The notes under the pieces were generated by a model that did not search any database, was not told the DNA's origin, and worked only from the letters and a program-made list of their open reading frames with translations. A stretch of 35,328 nucleotides of DNA from Melioribacter sp. (lineage in GTDB: Bacteria; Bacteroidota; Ignavibacteria; Ignavibacteriales; Melioribacteraceae), in assembly GCA_003155655.1 (NCBI GenBank), contig PMDS01000014.1:1-35328 (forward strand), in the 5' to 3' direction. The position numbers were made by a program, and so were the translations under genes. Position 1 is the stretch's first letter, and the number at the start of each line of letters is the position of its first letter. Positions 1 to 9,128 of the stretch are shown piece after piece.

Positions 1-47
1 TTTAATAACCATTCAAGATTTTCTTTGTTCATTTTACTATTTTGCAT
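1..47 (-). CDS. 5' end of a leftward gene, unidentified (partial)
   Basis: Only the first 15 complete codons are present (MQNSKMNKENLEWLL), so the product cannot be identified. The start at 47 is favoured because an AGGAG Shine-Dalgarno sequence lies 8 bases upstream of it on the minus strand (56-60). A second in-frame ATG at 32 has no such site. The ribosome binding site lies inside one arm of a perfect 10-bp inverted repeat (50-59 with 104-113), described separately. Confidence 0.5.
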   Translation of the reverse strand, partial: MQNSKMNKENLEWLL

Positions 48-49
48 CT

Positions 50-113
50 CAGAGACTCCTTTTAGTTTTTTTGTTATCTGCAATAACAATTTATGAATTA
101 TTTGGAGTCTCTG
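50..113 (-). promoter_or_regulatory. Inverted repeat covering the ribosome binding site of the left-edge gene
   Basis: CAGAGACTCC at 50-59 and GGAGTCTCTG at 104-113 are perfect inverse complements (10 bp). The 44-base loop holds a second perfect 7-bp hairpin (71-77 with 83-89, loop 5). On the minus strand the downstream arm contains the GGAG of the Shine-Dalgarno sequence and ends two bases before the start codon at 47. Folded RNA would therefore hide the ribosome binding site. On the plus strand the right arm is followed after one base by eight Ts (115-122), so it could also be read as a long-loop terminator. However, no rightward gene is visible before it. The rest of 123-250 is A+T-rich and shows nothing I can assign. 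Confidence 0.45.
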
Positions 114-250
114 CTTTTTTTTACAAGTACTAAATTTCAACTAGGTTTGAATATATACCCACTAATTTTCTTAATATCAGTAAACATAGATTAAATAATT
201 TTACTTAATCAATATTAATATATTAAATCTGCTTTATTCATTTAATACGT

Positions 251-1420
251 TTAATTAGTTATTCCCAGCTTTTCTTTTATTTCTTTTGGCAAAGCATCTT
301 TGTGAATCATTACGGCAATTGTTTTAAGACGAACGTAGGGTTCCGATAAGTACCAATAACCGCCATACTTTCTATCCTTTGTTCCCCAGGAATTTTTTGT
401 GTAATAAAACTTTGCACTATTATTTAGATTTTTTGCCAACCCGGTAATATGCATAAGGTGATCGTCGGTAGTTTCGCGGTTGTCAAAAGTTTCCTGGCGC
501 ATCTGCTGTGTTACTAATTTTTCTTTTACAGGAGTCTCAACATTTATGCTGTCCTTTTTGGTTTCGTTCGCAGTAGTTTTTTCCTCTTCGGGAATTGTAG
601 CAACACATTTTTTATTATCAAAGGATTTCTCGCTTACATCTCCATCCCATGCGACCGAGTAACCGTTTAATATTGCATTATCAATAATTTTTACAAGTTC
701 ATCAACCGGAACATTGTAATATTGTCCGTTGCTCCAATTATCAGGAATTTCAAGATCAAATTTTGTGTAGAACGGATGATGACTGTAGGATGTCAACTCG
801 ACATAATCATTTGAGTTGAATCCAAGAGATTCAACAAAACTTTTGGGAGTGTAAGTCTTACCCTTGTAATTAAAATCTTTCGGCGGAATACCAAGGTATA
901 TATTTAATGTTGATTCAAATACTTCTTTCCACCGGGGTGTGAGCTTTCCGCCTCTGTTTTTATTAACTGCATCTACAATGGCTTTAACCACAGCGTCCAT
1001 TTCCCCGTGATTATGTTTTTCTTCATTAATATTCATACCATTATAAATTTCTTCGGGAATAAATCCTTGTTCTTTAATAACATCGATAACATCATGCGCC
1101 TGACCGCCCATACCAAAATTAGAAGTGCCGTTGTATCTCATAAATTTTTCAGCTTTCAAGGGGTAGGTATACCGTACGTTAAACATAGGGGAAAGAATGT
1201 GTTCTCCTTTGCCCATCCTGATTAATTCTGTTTCTACAAAAGAAGTTGTAGCAAAAGACCAGCAGGTTCCGCTGCTTGCCTGGTTTTTAATGGGAGTTGT
1301 TTTCAGCTCTTTTACGAATTCAAATTCATAAGCCTCTTTCTTTTTGGTTTCCTGTGCATTAATAAGATATGGAAATAAGAATAAGGCAAAAAAGATTGAT
1401 AGGGCTTTTCGTTGTTTCAT
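251..1420 (-). CDS. Secreted C1-family cysteine peptidase (bleomycin hydrolase / aminopeptidase C-like)
   Basis: This is a 389-residue papain-fold peptidase of the bleomycin hydrolase/PepC type, expected to cleave peptides, often as an aminopeptidase. A signal peptide covers residues 1-23, ending in LINAQ, so the enzyme is exported. The oxyanion-hole Gln is at about residue 47 (KNQASSG). The nucleophile is Cys53 in GTCWSFATTS. A His near 321 lies in DDHLMHITG, and Asn343 lies in KNSWGT, giving the full Cys-His-Asn set in family order. Residues 272-315 form a charged, low-complexity insertion before the His. The enzyme is shorter than typical 440-470-residue family members. It is transcribed divergently from a secreted asparaginase-family enzyme, and a Bacteroidota-type promoter lies about 30 bases upstream. 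Exact substrate is not predictable. Confidence 0.88.
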   Translation of the reverse strand: MKQRKALSIFFALFLFPYLINAQETKKKEAYEFEFVKELKTTPIKNQASSGTCWSFATTSFVETELIRMGKGEHILSPMFNVRYTYPLKAEKFMRYNGTSNFGMGGQAHDVIDVIKEQGFIPEEIYNGMNINEEKHNHGEMDAVVKAIVDAVNKNRGGKLTPRWKEVFESTLNIYLGIPPKDFNYKGKTYTPKSFVESLGFNSNDYVELTSYSHHPFYTKFDLEIPDNWSNGQYYNVPVDELVKIIDNAILNGYSVAWDGDVSEKSFDNKKCVATIPEEEKTTANETKKDSINVETPVKEKLVTQQMRQETFDNRETTDDHLMHITGLAKNLNNSAKFYYTKNSWGTKDRKYGGYWYLSEPYVRLKTIAVMIHKDALPKEIKEKLGITN

Positions 1421-1451
1421 GGTTTAATCCTGAAGTTAGACAAAAACTCGC

Positions 1452-1482
1452 CAAATTTATTATTTAACAATGACAATTCAAA
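1452..1482 (-). promoter_or_regulatory. Bacteroidota-type promoter for the C1 peptidase gene
   Basis: Read on the minus strand, TTTG (1479-1482) is followed after 19 bases by TAAATTTG (1452-1459). This matches the Bacteroidota -33 TTTG / -7 TAnnTTTG pattern with usual spacing. Transcription would begin near 1445, leaving a leader of roughly 25 bases before the ATG at 1420. Found by inspection only. Confidence 0.6.
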
Positions 1483-1560
1483 TCGGAAAGAGTTAAACGG
1501 AAAATTGCTTTTTTGAGTAAGTTGAGATAATTTCAACCACAATAGAAAACGGAGTTGATA

Positions 1561-2559
1561 ATGTGTGTGTTTAAGAGATGTTATCTCGCCGCATTGCTGT
1601 CCTTAGTATTGATTTTCATATCACAAATTACATTGTCTCAAACAACTCAAAAGTTCGGAATAGTGATTCACGGCGGAGCCGGATCAATTTTGAAATCGAA
1701 TATGACGCCTGAAAAGGAAGCCGATTACACTGCCGCGTTAAACAATGCCCTTCAAATAGGTTATAAGATTTTGGAAAATGGAGGAAAAAGTCTTGATGCT
1801 GTTGAAGCTGTAATTAAATTCATGGAAGACTCACCATTATTCAATGCCGGCAAGGGAGCTGTTCTTACAGAAAAAGGGGAGGCAGAGCTTGATGCTTCCA
1901 TTATGGATGGTGCAACATTAATGGCAGGCGCAGTTGCGGGTGTAAAGCATGTAAAAAATCCAATTATGCTTGCACGTTTGATTATGGAAAAATCACCTCA
2001 CGTAATGATGATCGGTGAAGGAGCGGAAGAATTTGGCAAAGAAAATGGAATAGAAATGGTTGACCCCGGTTACTTTATAACAAAAGAGAGGTGGGAACAA
2101 TATCAGAAAATGTTGAAACGTCAGGAAGAAAAAAAGAAAGCGGAAAAACATGGAACAGTTGGCGCTGTTGCACTAGACAAAAATGGAAATCTTGCTGCCG
2201 GTACATCAACAGGCGGAATGATGATGAAAAAATTCGGACGCGTTGGAGACTCTCCAATTATTGGTGCGGGTACTTATGCAAACAACAATACGTGTGCAGT
2301 CTCATCAACCGGGTATGGCGAATATTTTATCCGCCTTGGCGTCGCAAAGGATATTTCTGCAATGATGGAGTATAAAAATTATTCATTAAAGAAAGCAGCA
2401 GATGAAGTATTAGCAAAAGTTGGAAAACTTGGCGGAGATGGCGGCGTTATAGCAATAGATAAGGATGGTAATACAGCCATGCCGTTTAACACTGATGGAA
2501 TGTACCGAGGTTATTATCTAAATGGCGGAAATCCCGCTATTTACATTTATAAAGAATAA
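1561..2559 (+). CDS. Secreted isoaspartyl peptidase / L-asparaginase (Ntn hydrolase, family T2)
   Basis: This 332-residue plant-type asparaginase-family enzyme hydrolyses beta-aspartyl (isoaspartyl) dipeptides and often L-asparagine. A hydrophobic signal peptide ends near ITLSQ, so export is expected. The GIVIHGGAGS motif opens the mature domain. The autocleavage site is at HGTVGAVA, where Thr199 would become the new N-terminal nucleophile of the beta subunit. GTSTGGM and GAGTYANN follow, as in the family. I chose ATG 1561 rather than the in-frame TTG at 1555: GGAG at 1551-1554 is then 6 bases from the start, whereas it would abut the TTG. A DUF1761 gene follows 77 bases downstream. With the divergent C1 peptidase it suggests extracytoplasmic peptide turnover, which is inference. 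Confidence 0.9.
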   Translation: MCVFKRCYLAALLSLVLIFISQITLSQTTQKFGIVIHGGAGSILKSNMTPEKEADYTAALNNALQIGYKILENGGKSLDAVEAVIKFMEDSPLFNAGKGAVLTEKGEAELDASIMDGATLMAGAVAGVKHVKNPIMLARLIMEKSPHVMMIGEGAEEFGKENGIEMVDPGYFITKERWEQYQKMLKRQEEKKKAEKHGTVGAVALDKNGNLAAGTSTGGMMMKKFGRVGDSPIIGAGTYANNNTCAVSSTGYGEYFIRLGVAKDISAMMEYKNYSLKKAADEVLAKVGKLGGDGGVIAIDKDGNTAMPFNTDGMYRGYYLNGGNPAIYIYKE

Positions 2560-2636
2560 AATTAAAACAGATTTTTTTCTAGGGCAAAGTATCAATATAA
2601 ATCTGAAGTTAGTTTTAATTAGTATAAGGAGGACCA

Positions 2637-3056
2637 ATGCAGGTAATCGTTCAAGTAAACTATTTAGCGGTATTAATTTGCGGGGTTATCTCAATAGTTT
2701 TTGGTGCAGTATGGTATAGTCACATTATATTTGGAAGAACATGGATGGATGAGATTGACAAGTCGGAAGAGGAATTAAAAAAAGACATGAATCCAATCAA
2801 GACATACGGAATAGCTTTTTTATGTAATCTATTTATTGCTTTCGCGCTGGCGCAATTATTGGCTCATTGCGGCGCCAACACAATAGCCGAAGGTATCCGC
2901 ATCTCTTTTCTTTGCTGGTTTGGTTTTTTTATAGCACCGATGATTGAAAATTCTTTACACGAAAGAAAATCAATTAAATTAATTATAATCGACTCCGGAT
3001 ACCATTTAATTAGCATCCTTATTTATGGAATTATATTGAGCGGAATGAGTACATAA
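2637..3056 (+). CDS. DUF1761 family membrane protein
   Basis: This 139-residue integral membrane protein has four predicted transmembrane segments: about residues 6-31, 57-78, 88-107 and 116-136. The opening VNYLAVLICGVISIVFGAVWYS, with an aromatic-rich first helix, and the acidic loop after WMDEI resemble the DUF1761 family, whose function is not established. The start is supported by an AAGGAGG ribosome binding site just upstream (about 2627-2633). It follows the asparaginase gene in the same direction, with a perfect terminator downstream, so the two may be co-transcribed. No catalytic motif is visible. Confidence 0.75.
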   Translation: MQVIVQVNYLAVLICGVISIVFGAVWYSHIIFGRTWMDEIDKSEEELKKDMNPIKTYGIAFLCNLFIAFALAQLLAHCGANTIAEGIRISFLCWFGFFIAPMIENSLHERKSIKLIIIDSGYHLISILIYGIILSGMST

Positions 3057-3090
3057 TTATTATTGCTATATTTAAAAACAAAATTATTTT

Positions 3091-3119
3091 GAGACGCTTT
3101 TACAGCGTCTCTTTCTTTT
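3091..3119 (+). terminator. Rho-independent terminator
   Basis: GAGACGCT (3091-3098) pairs perfectly with AGCGTCTC (3104-3111) around a 5-base loop and is followed by TTTCTTTT. It closes the asparaginase-DUF1761 unit and separates it from the HAD gene. Confidence 0.85.
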
Positions 3120-3144
3120 AAACAAAATTCGAATGTGGATAATA

Positions 3145-3798
3145 ATGAAAATTGATCTTATAGTTTTTGACCTTGACGGCACTCTAATAGACTCATACGA
3201 AACAATTTACAAAGCAACACTGCGTGCGCTTAAAGAAGTAGGTATAAATAATGAACTTCCTGAGCGTGAGTTTAGAAAAACAATAGGCCTGCACTTTGAG
3301 GATATTTTTGAACAATTTGGATTTAAAGTTCCTGATTTTGAAAATTTTATTAGTATTTATAAACCACTCTATTTTGATTTTATAGACTCATCATTTGTTT
3401 ATCCAAATGTTGAAACCACAATTGATTTTTTGAGAGAAAGAGGAATAAAAATTTCTTTACTAACAACAAAATCACAGGATCAGGCGGAGCAGATTCTTAA
3501 GTATTTTAATCTTTATAATAAATTTGATTTTGTAATGGGGCGCAGACCCGGCATTACTCATAAGCCATCAGCAGAACCGTTGCTGTATATTTGCAGTCAG
3601 TTAAACATTGATGCCGCCAGCACACTTATTGTTGGTGATTCCGAAATGGATGTTCAATGCGGAAAAAATGCAATTTCAAAGACATGCGCGGTAACATATG
3701 GGTATAGAACAAGAGAGGAATTAAAGCTGCAAAAACCGGATTTTATAATTGATAATTTGGGCGTTCTGAAAGAAATTATTGATTATTCATTAGCATGA
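3145..3798 (+). CDS. HAD-superfamily hydrolase, phosphoglycolate phosphatase-like (subfamily IA)
   Basis: This 217-residue haloacid-dehalogenase-type phosphatase has all four motifs. Motif I is DLDGT, with Asp9 as nucleophile and Asp11 as acid/base. Motif II is the threonine of LLTTKS. Motif III is the lysine in THKPSAEP. Motif IV is the VGDSEMD acidic pair that holds magnesium. The helical cap between motifs I and II places it in subfamily IA, with Gph, PgmB and pyrophosphatase-like enzymes. The substrate cannot be read from sequence. I prefer ATG 3145, which gives the family-typical opening MKIDLIVFDLDGT, over the upstream ATG at 3133. Neither has a strong ribosome binding site. The gene sits between two terminators, so it is probably monocistronic. 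Confidence 0.85.
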   Translation: MKIDLIVFDLDGTLIDSYETIYKATLRALKEVGINNELPEREFRKTIGLHFEDIFEQFGFKVPDFENFISIYKPLYFDFIDSSFVYPNVETTIDFLRERGIKISLLTTKSQDQAEQILKYFNLYNKFDFVMGRRPGITHKPSAEPLLYICSQLNIDAASTLIVGDSEMDVQCGKNAISKTCAVTYGYRTREELKLQKPDFIIDNLGVLKEIIDYSLA

Positions 3799-3832
3799 AT
3801 AATTATAAATTCGGACATTATACTCTCAATTT

Positions 3833-3854
3833 AATCAAAGGAATTTGATTTTTT
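3833..3854 (+). terminator. Rho-independent terminator after the HAD gene
   Basis: AATCAAA (3833-3839) and TTTGATT (3844-3850) form a perfect 7-bp stem with a GGAA loop, running into six Ts (3849-3854). It ends two bases before the -35 element of the ilv-leu promoter and so insulates that operon. Confidence 0.7.
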
Positions 3855-3856
3855 AC

Positions 3857-3887
3857 TTGACATACCCGAAATCAAATTCTATCTTTG
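3857..3887 (+). promoter_or_regulatory. Promoter of the ilv-leu operon
   Basis: TTGACA (3857-3862) is followed after 17 bases by TATCTTTG (3880-3887). This satisfies both the general -35/-10 spacing and the Bacteroidota -7 consensus TAnnTTTG, with 20 bases between TTG and TAnnTTTG. The predicted start near 3892-3895 leaves about 10-13 untranslated bases before the leader ORF at 3905. Confidence 0.75.
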
Positions 3888-3904
3888 CCAAAGAATAAAC
3901 AAAT

Positions 3905-4063
3905 ATGAAAAACATAACGCAAAATAATACCCCAATATTTGAAAGCACCCAAATAGGTGTTGGCGGCGTTATGTCTTTTTCGATTATTAATCTTCCTTCA
4001 ATTATTCTACTAGGGATTATTATTCTTAGCCTGCTTGGTATTCTAGTTACCATTCTAGGCTAA
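3905..4063 (+). CDS. Ile/Leu-rich leader peptide of the branched-chain amino-acid operon (putative)
   Basis: This is a 52-codon ORF between the promoter and ilvD. Its last 30 codons (from an internal ATG at 3971) contain 9 Ile codons, all ATT; 8 Leu codons (4 CTA, 3 CTT, 1 CTG, no TTA/TTG); and 1 Val. That makes 18 of 30 residues branched-chain, including runs such as ATT-ATT-CTA-CTA and ATT-ATT-ATT-CTT. CTA appears to be a minor Leu codon in the neighbouring ilvB gene. A BCAA-rich short ORF at the front of a BCAA operon, ending 8 bases before a set of competing hairpins, is the hallmark of a ribosome-mediated attenuator. There is no clear Shine-Dalgarno sequence, which is common in this phylum. 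The alternative is a small single-span membrane protein, since Ile/Leu richness also makes it hydrophobic. Translation may start at 3905 or 3971. Confidence 0.6.
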   Translation: MKNITQNNTPIFESTQIGVGGVMSFSIINLPSIILLGIIILSLLGILVTILG

Positions 4064-4070
4064 AATAAAA

Positions 4071-4154
4071 GGTTAATCCCAAAATCATATCAAAATAAAA
4101 TAAAAGATCAGATTAGGGGTTGACCAAACCCGGAGAATTTCTGAAGGTTTTTTT
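4071..4154 (+). promoter_or_regulatory. ilvD leader: Attenuator-like competing hairpins before ilvD
   Basis: Segments: A, 4071-4080 (GGTTAATCCC); B, 4116-4125 (GGGGTTGACC); C, 4126-4131 (AAACCC); D, 4146-4150 (GGTTT), followed by more Ts so that 4148-4154 are all T. A pairs with B over 10 positions (8 Watson-Crick, 2 G-U). B can instead pair with C (4117-4121 with 4127-4131). C can instead pair with D (5 bp), with an inner AGA/TCT pairing, just before the T run. In addition, GGGATTA inside the leader ORF (4013-4019) is complementary to 4074-4080. The pairings are mutually exclusive, as in amino-acid attenuators. The C-D terminator stem is weak, and the pairing order does not give the textbook outcome in a simple way, so the mechanism is unresolved. 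Confidence 0.45.
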
Positions 4155-4167
4155 GAATGGAAATTTT

Positions 4168-5838
4168 ATGCGCTCTGATTTAATCAAAAAAGGATTTGAA
4201 AAAGCCCCACACAGAAGTTTGCTTAAAGCTACGGGAGTTATCAAAAGCGATGAAGATTTTAACAAGCCATTTATTGGAGTGTGCAATTCCTATATTGATT
4301 TAATTCCCGGACATGTTCATCTTCAAGAATTTGGTAAGGTAGTAAAAGATGCTATCAGGGAAGCCGGCGGCGTACCATTCGAGTTCAATACTATTGGTGT
4401 TGATGATGGAATTGCAATGGGGCACATTGGTATGCGTTATTCGTTAGCCAGCAGAGAGCTAATTGCCGATTGTGTTGAAACTGTTGTTGAAGCCCATAGA
4501 CTTGATGGAATGGTCTGCATACCAAACTGTGATAAAATTGTCCCCGGAATGTTGATGGCAGCAGTGCGTGTTGATATTCCGACAATATTTATTTCCGGCG
4601 GACCTATGAAAGCAGGTAAAACTCCGGAGGGTGAAAAAGTTGATTTAATTTCTGTATTTGAAGGTGTTGGAAAGTTCCAGGCAGGGACAATAGATGCTAA
4701 GCAATTAAAGACATTAGAAGATTTTAGCTGTCCAACGTGCGGCTCATGTTCCGGGATGTTCACGGCAAACTCAATGAACTGTTTGATGGAAGCATTAGGA
4801 TTAGCCCTCCCCGGAAATGGATCAATACTCGCCGTATCACCTAAAAGAAAAGAATTAGCAGTTAAAGCAGCAAAGCAAATATTATATCTTGTTGAAAATG
4901 ACATAAAGCCTAGTAACATTCTTTCCAGAGATTCCTTCATTAATGCTTTTGCTCTTGATATGGCAATGGGTGGAAGCACTAACACAGTTTTACATGCGCT
5001 TGCAATTGCAAATGAAGCCACAATAGGTTTCGATCTCAAAACTTTGAATGAACTTTCAGACCGTGTACCATACATCTGTAAAGTCAGTCCTGCAACTAAA
5101 AATGTTCACATGGAAGATGTTGATAAAGCAGGGGGAATTTCTGCAATACTAAACGAAATTTCAAAAGTGGGCATTCTCAATAAAGACTGTCTGACTGTAA
5201 CTGGTAAAACAATTGGTGAAAATATTTCTGAAGCAAAAATTCTTGACGGCACAGTAATAAGATCAGTTGAAGACCCATATTCAAAAACCGGAGGGCTATC
5301 CATTCTTTATGGAAATTTGGCTCCTGACGGCTCTGTTATCAAAGCAGGCGCTGTTGAAGAAAGTATGAAAGTTTTTTCAGGTCCCGCAATAATATTTGAA
5401 TCGCAAGAAGAAGCGACTGAAAGAATTCTAAAGGGTGACGTGAAAGCAGGTGATGTTGTTGTTATCAGGTTTGAGGGGCCGAAGGGAGGACCAGGAATGC
5501 CCGAAATGCTCTCTCCTACAAGTGCGATTATGGGTCTGGGGCTTGGCGATAAAGTTGCATTAATTACAGACGGAAGATTTTCCGGCGGAACAAGAGGAGC
5601 CTGCATCGGGCATGTTTCTCCTGAAGCTGCCGAAGGCGGACCAATTGCGGCTCTAAGAAATGGCGATATTATAAAGATTGATTTAATTAAGAGAACGTTA
5701 AACGTTGAACTTAGTGATAAGGAAATAGCAAAAAGACTAAGAGCTCTTCCGCAATTCGAACCCAAAATAAAACACGGATACCTTTCGCGTTACACAAGAA
5801 TGGTTTCTTCAGCAAACACTGGTGCGATATTAAAATAA
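4168..5838 (+). CDS. ilvD: Dihydroxy-acid dehydratase
   Basis: IlvD dehydrates 2,3-dihydroxy-isovalerate and 2,3-dihydroxy-3-methylvalerate to the keto acids of valine and isoleucine, using an iron-sulfur cluster and magnesium. Of 556 residues, family signatures include [24 protein letters not shown] and [11 protein letters not shown] (Cys121). Also present are [11 protein letters not shown] (Cys188, 191, 194) and the C-terminal [10 protein letters not shown]; Cys121 and Cys194 are the expected cluster ligands. I start at ATG 4168 because homologues begin MRSDxIKKG. The in-frame TTG at 4120 would add 16 unrelated residues lying over the putative attenuator. It is the first enzyme gene of the operon, 26 bases before ilvB. 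Oxygen-sensitive clusters are usual in the family; no disruption is seen. Confidence 0.96.
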   Translation: MRSDLIKKGFEKAPHRSLLKATGVIKSDEDFNKPFIGVCNSYIDLIPGHVHLQEFGKVVKDAIREAGGVPFEFNTIGVDDGIAMGHIGMRYSLASRELIADCVETVVEAHRLDGMVCIPNCDKIVPGMLMAAVRVDIPTIFISGGPMKAGKTPEGEKVDLISVFEGVGKFQAGTIDAKQLKTLEDFSCPTCGSCSGMFTANSMNCLMEALGLALPGNGSILAVSPKRKELAVKAAKQILYLVENDIKPSNILSRDSFINAFALDMAMGGSTNTVLHALAIANEATIGFDLKTLNELSDRVPYICKVSPATKNVHMEDVDKAGGISAILNEISKVGILNKDCLTVTGKTIGENISEAKILDGTVIRSVEDPYSKTGGLSILYGNLAPDGSVIKAGAVEESMKVFSGPAIIFESQEEATERILKGDVKAGDVVVIRFEGPKGGPGMPEMLSPTSAIMGLGLGDKVALITDGRFSGGTRGACIGHVSPEAAEGGPIAALRNGDIIKIDLIKRTLNVELSDKEIAKRLRALPQFEPKIKHGYLSRYTRMVSSANTGAILK

Positions 5839-5864
5839 TTAATAAAAAGTAGAAAGAGTTGAAA

Positions 5865-7583
<1,719 letters not shown>

Positions 7584-7586
7584 AAT

Positions 7587-8102
7587 ATGAAACACACAAT
7601 TTCTGTTTTAGTAGAAAATCATTTCGGAGCTTTTGACCGGGTTGCCACAATGTTTAGCGGCAAGGGGTTCAACATTAGAAGCATATCAATAGGCGAGACT
7701 GAGATCTCAGAAGTATCGCGCATGACAATTGTAACAGATGGTGATGATCAGATTATAGACCAGGTTGTTAAACAACTGAACAGGCTGATTGACACAATTA
7801 AAGTTGTTGATCTTGCAGAAACTTACCACGTGGAGCGCGAATTAGCATTAATTAATGTCGGCATACACAAAGGTTCTATGGAAGAATTAAAAAATATTTG
7901 TGACATCTTCCGTGGAAACATTGTAGACATTACAAACAAATCAATGATAGTGGAAATTACAGGTCCGCCGGATAAAATTGATGCGGCAGTAAATGTGCTT
8001 GCACCTTTTGGTATAAAGGAAATGGCACGCTCTGGTATTGTTGCCCTTAAAAGAGGCGAGCAAATAAAAATTCAAAAGAAAGAAAACTTAACAAATAATT
8101 GA
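7587..8102 (+). CDS. ilvN: Acetolactate synthase, small (regulatory) subunit
   Basis: At 171 residues this matches the usual length of IlvN/IlvH. An N-terminal ACT domain begins HTISVLVENHFGAFDRVATMFSGKG (abbreviated to its pattern: VLVEN, then GxxxRVxxMFSGKGFNI). The rest is the C-terminal domain, which includes the ELALINV and ARSGIVAL stretches. The subunit activates IlvB and confers feedback inhibition, classically by valine, at ACT dimer interfaces. The start is only 3 bases after the ilvB stop, with a GAGGA-like site in the end of ilvB, so translation is probably coupled. The ilvC gene follows after 9 bases. Confidence 0.95.
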   Translation: MKHTISVLVENHFGAFDRVATMFSGKGFNIRSISIGETEISEVSRMTIVTDGDDQIIDQVVKQLNRLIDTIKVVDLAETYHVERELALINVGIHKGSMEELKNICDIFRGNIVDITNKSMIVEITGPPDKIDAAVNVLAPFGIKEMARSGIVALKRGEQIKIQKKENLTNN

Positions 8103-8111
8103 GGTATAGAA

Positions 8112-9128
8112 ATGAAAGTTTATTATGAAGCAGATGCGAATCTTGAATTACTTGGCACTAAAAAAATTGCAGTTCTTGGTTTTGGAAGTCAGGGACATGC
8201 GCATAGCCTGAATCTTAAAGAAAGCGGGATGAATGTTTGCGTTGGACTGAGAACAACATCCGCCTCCTGGGATAAAGCAAAAAATGCAGGTCTTGAAGTG
8301 AAGACAATTCCCGATGCTGTAAAATGGGCTGATGTAATAATGATTCTTTTACCGGATCAGAATCAAAAAGAAGTTTATGATAAAGAAATTGCACCGAATT
8401 TAAAATCCGGCGATACAATCGCATTTGGCCATGGGTTCAATATCCATTATAAACAAATTGTTCCTCCAAGCAATATTAATGTTATGATGATAGCGCCAAA
8501 AGGTCCCGGACATTTAGTTCGCAGAACGTATCTCGAAGGTTCGGGCGTTCCATGTTTAATAGCCGTTCAGCAAGATCCATCGGGTAAAACAAAAGAGTTA
8601 GCACTTGCATGGGCCAAAGGAATTGGCGGTGCGCGGGCTGGAGTCATTGAAACAAATTTTAAAGATGAAACAGAAACAGATTTATTCGGAGAGCAAGCTG
8701 TTCTTTGCGGCGGTTCGGCAGAATTGATCAAAGCCGGATTTGAAACTTTGGTCGGAGCAGGATATCCACCGGAACTTGCATACTTTGAATGCATGCATGA
8801 AATGAAATTGATCGTCGACCTTTATTATGAAGGAGGGCTTTCAAGAATGAATTATTCTGTGAGCGATACTGCAGAGTATGGCGGAATGACCCGGGGTTCA
8901 AGATTGATTACGGCAGAAACAAAAAAAGAAATGAAGAAAATTCTTACAGAAATTCAAAGCGGGCAGTTTGCAAAAGAGTGGCTTGATGAATATAACTCAG
9001 GTATGCCAAATATGAACAGGTTAAGAAAAGAAAATAAAGAACATATAATAGAAGAAGTAGGCGCAAAGCTTAGAGGAATGATGAGCTGGCTCTTTAAAAA
9101 GAATAAAAAGGAAGAGGTTGGAGTATGA
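8112..9128 (+). CDS. ilvC: Ketol-acid reductoisomerase, class I
   Basis: IlvC rearranges and reduces acetolactate and acetohydroxybutyrate to the dihydroxy acids used by IlvD, with magnesium and NAD(P)H. The 338 residues match the short class I form. The Rossmann loop [13 protein letters not shown] is at residues 23-35. The cofactor-choosing loop GLRTTSASW has Arg47 plus serines, suggesting NADPH. The C-terminal knotted domain carries the acidic metal ligands in [12 protein letters not shown] and [17 protein letters not shown]. The ribosome binding site is GAGG around 8101-8104. The stop overlaps the leuB start by 4 bases (ATGA), indicating coupling. Confidence 0.96.
   Translation: MKVYYEADANLELLGTKKIAVLGFGSQGHAHSLNLKESGMNVCVGLRTTSASWDKAKNAGLEVKTIPDAVKWADVIMILLPDQNQKEVYDKEIAPNLKSGDTIAFGHGFNIHYKQIVPPSNINVMMIAPKGPGHLVRRTYLEGSGVPCLIAVQQDPSGKTKELALAWAKGIGGARAGVIETNFKDETETDLFGEQAVLCGGSAELIKAGFETLVGAGYPPELAYFECMHEMKLIVDLYYEGGLSRMNYSVSDTAEYGGMTRGSRLITAETKKEMKKILTEIQSGQFAKEWLDEYNSGMPNMNRLRKENKEHIIEEVGAKLRGMMSWLFKKNKKEEVGV

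Noticed and set aside
3795-3848. 17-codon ORF overlapping the HAD stop codon
   Set aside because: Too short, no ribosome binding site, and its end coincides with the terminator stem.
4120-4167. TTG start giving IlvD a 16-residue extension
   Set aside because: Family members start at MRSD, and the extension overlaps the T run and hairpins of the leader.
4437-5765. Long minus-strand ORFs opposite ilvD (4437-5075 and 5307-5765)
   Set aside because: They are antisense shadows of a strongly supported ilvD; the translations show no family motif and no start signals.
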